A stretch of DNA of 32,930 bases, from positions 1 to 32,930 of the forward strand of contig NZ_CABPSH010000020.1 of the NCBI RefSeq assembly GCF_902459725.1. Direction: 5' to 3'. Below the pieces are notes generated by a model. It did not search any database, was not told the origin of the DNA, and saw only the letters and a program-made list of their open reading frames with translations. The DNA is from Pandoraea eparura. Lineage in GTDB: Bacteria; Pseudomonadota; Gammaproteobacteria; Burkholderiales; Burkholderiaceae. The position numbers were made by a program, and so were the translations under genes. This document shows, piece by piece, positions 32,782 through 32,930 of this stretch (positions are counted from its first letter, which is position 1; every line of letters starts with the position of its first letter).

Positions 32782-32930
32782 TCAGTCGCGTTTTGCCTTG
32801 CCCATCAACAAGGCGCCGCCGACGCCGTCGCGACGCGCCGGACGCGGCCCGCGCTGTGCGAAATCACCGCGCTCGGCGCCACCGCCCGGCACCCGCGGAG
32901 CGCTTTGCCCCGAGCGGCCGTCGCGGCCTT
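32782..32930 (-). CDS. C-terminal end of a Gly/Arg-rich protein, perhaps a DEAD-box RNA helicase (partial)
   Basis: The minus-strand frame is open from the right edge to a TGA at 32782-32784, giving the last 49 residues. They are rich in Gly, Arg and Pro and end GALLMGKAKRD. Such basic disordered tails are common at the C-terminus of RhlE-type DEAD-box helicases and of RluB-type pseudouridine synthases in this group. The conserved domains are outside the window, so the identity is a guess; only the presence of a coding C-terminus is fairly well supported by its composition. Confidence 0.5.
   Translation of the reverse strand, partial: GRDGRSGQSAPRVPGGGAERGDFAQRGPRPARRDGVGGALLMGKAKRD

Overview
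The window looks like chromosomal DNA from a GC-rich betaproteobacterium of the Burkholderiaceae, most like Pandoraea or Burkholderia. This is inferred from protein content: a paaABCDE set followed by a DUF1835 gene and a TetR-type PaaR, a Burkholderia-type porin, a fused indolepyruvate ferredoxin oxidoreductase and a MaeB-type malic enzyme. No database search was possible.

Layout. (1) 1-2484: a strong stable-RNA-type promoter fires leftward off the window. Next come a lipoprotein phospholipase D/cardiolipin-synthase-like gene, the 3' scar of an IS3-family insertion sequence, and a hexanucleotide repeat. (2) 2485-6425: a porin and a Tat-exported amidohydrolase form one leftward operon, divergent from a LysR regulator. 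(3) 6578-12404: the aerobic phenylacetate module, paaABCDE plus DUF1835 and paaR. An 18-bp palindrome, the likely PaaR operator, sits inside the spacer of a near-consensus sigma70 promoter. (4) 12500-14320: a GNAT acetyltransferase, an Lrp/AsnC regulator with a palindromic site in front, and a small exported protein. (5) 14486-24006: central and amino-acid metabolism. It holds a heptamer repeat, a MerR/LiuR-like palindrome before the fused 2-oxoacid ferredoxin oxidoreductase, maeB, an MFS transporter, pyrE and crcB. (6) 24016-25815: a divergent XRE (MmyB-like) regulator and SAM methyltransferase pair sharing an operator-like dyad. (7) 25944-30337: a compact leftward four-gene operon encoding an amine-oxidase-like flavoprotein, a single-domain AfsA-type hotdog protein, a membrane fatty-acid desaturase and a LasC/MonCI-like FAD monooxygenase. 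(8) 30593-32930: an isolated NifM-like parvulin, a bile-acid:sodium symporter family protein, and the basic Gly/Arg-rich C-terminus of a gene cut by the window edge.

How they work together. Region 3 is a textbook catabolic operon with local repression: phenylacetyl-CoA made elsewhere is epoxidised by PaaABCE, PaaD supports assembly, and PaaR responds to pathway CoA intermediates. The fused oxidoreductase of region 5 oxidises arylpyruvates or branched 2-oxoacids to acyl-CoA and could supply related substrates. The least conventional part is region 7. AfsA proteins condense acyl chains in gamma-butyrolactone signalling in Streptomyces. Here one sits with an acyl desaturase, an epoxidase-like flavoenzyme and a second flavin oxidase, with no PKS, NRPS or acyl carrier protein visible. 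I read it as a candidate small lipid or signal biosynthesis operon. That is inference, but the gene set, tight spacing and upstream inverted repeats are visible in the sequence.
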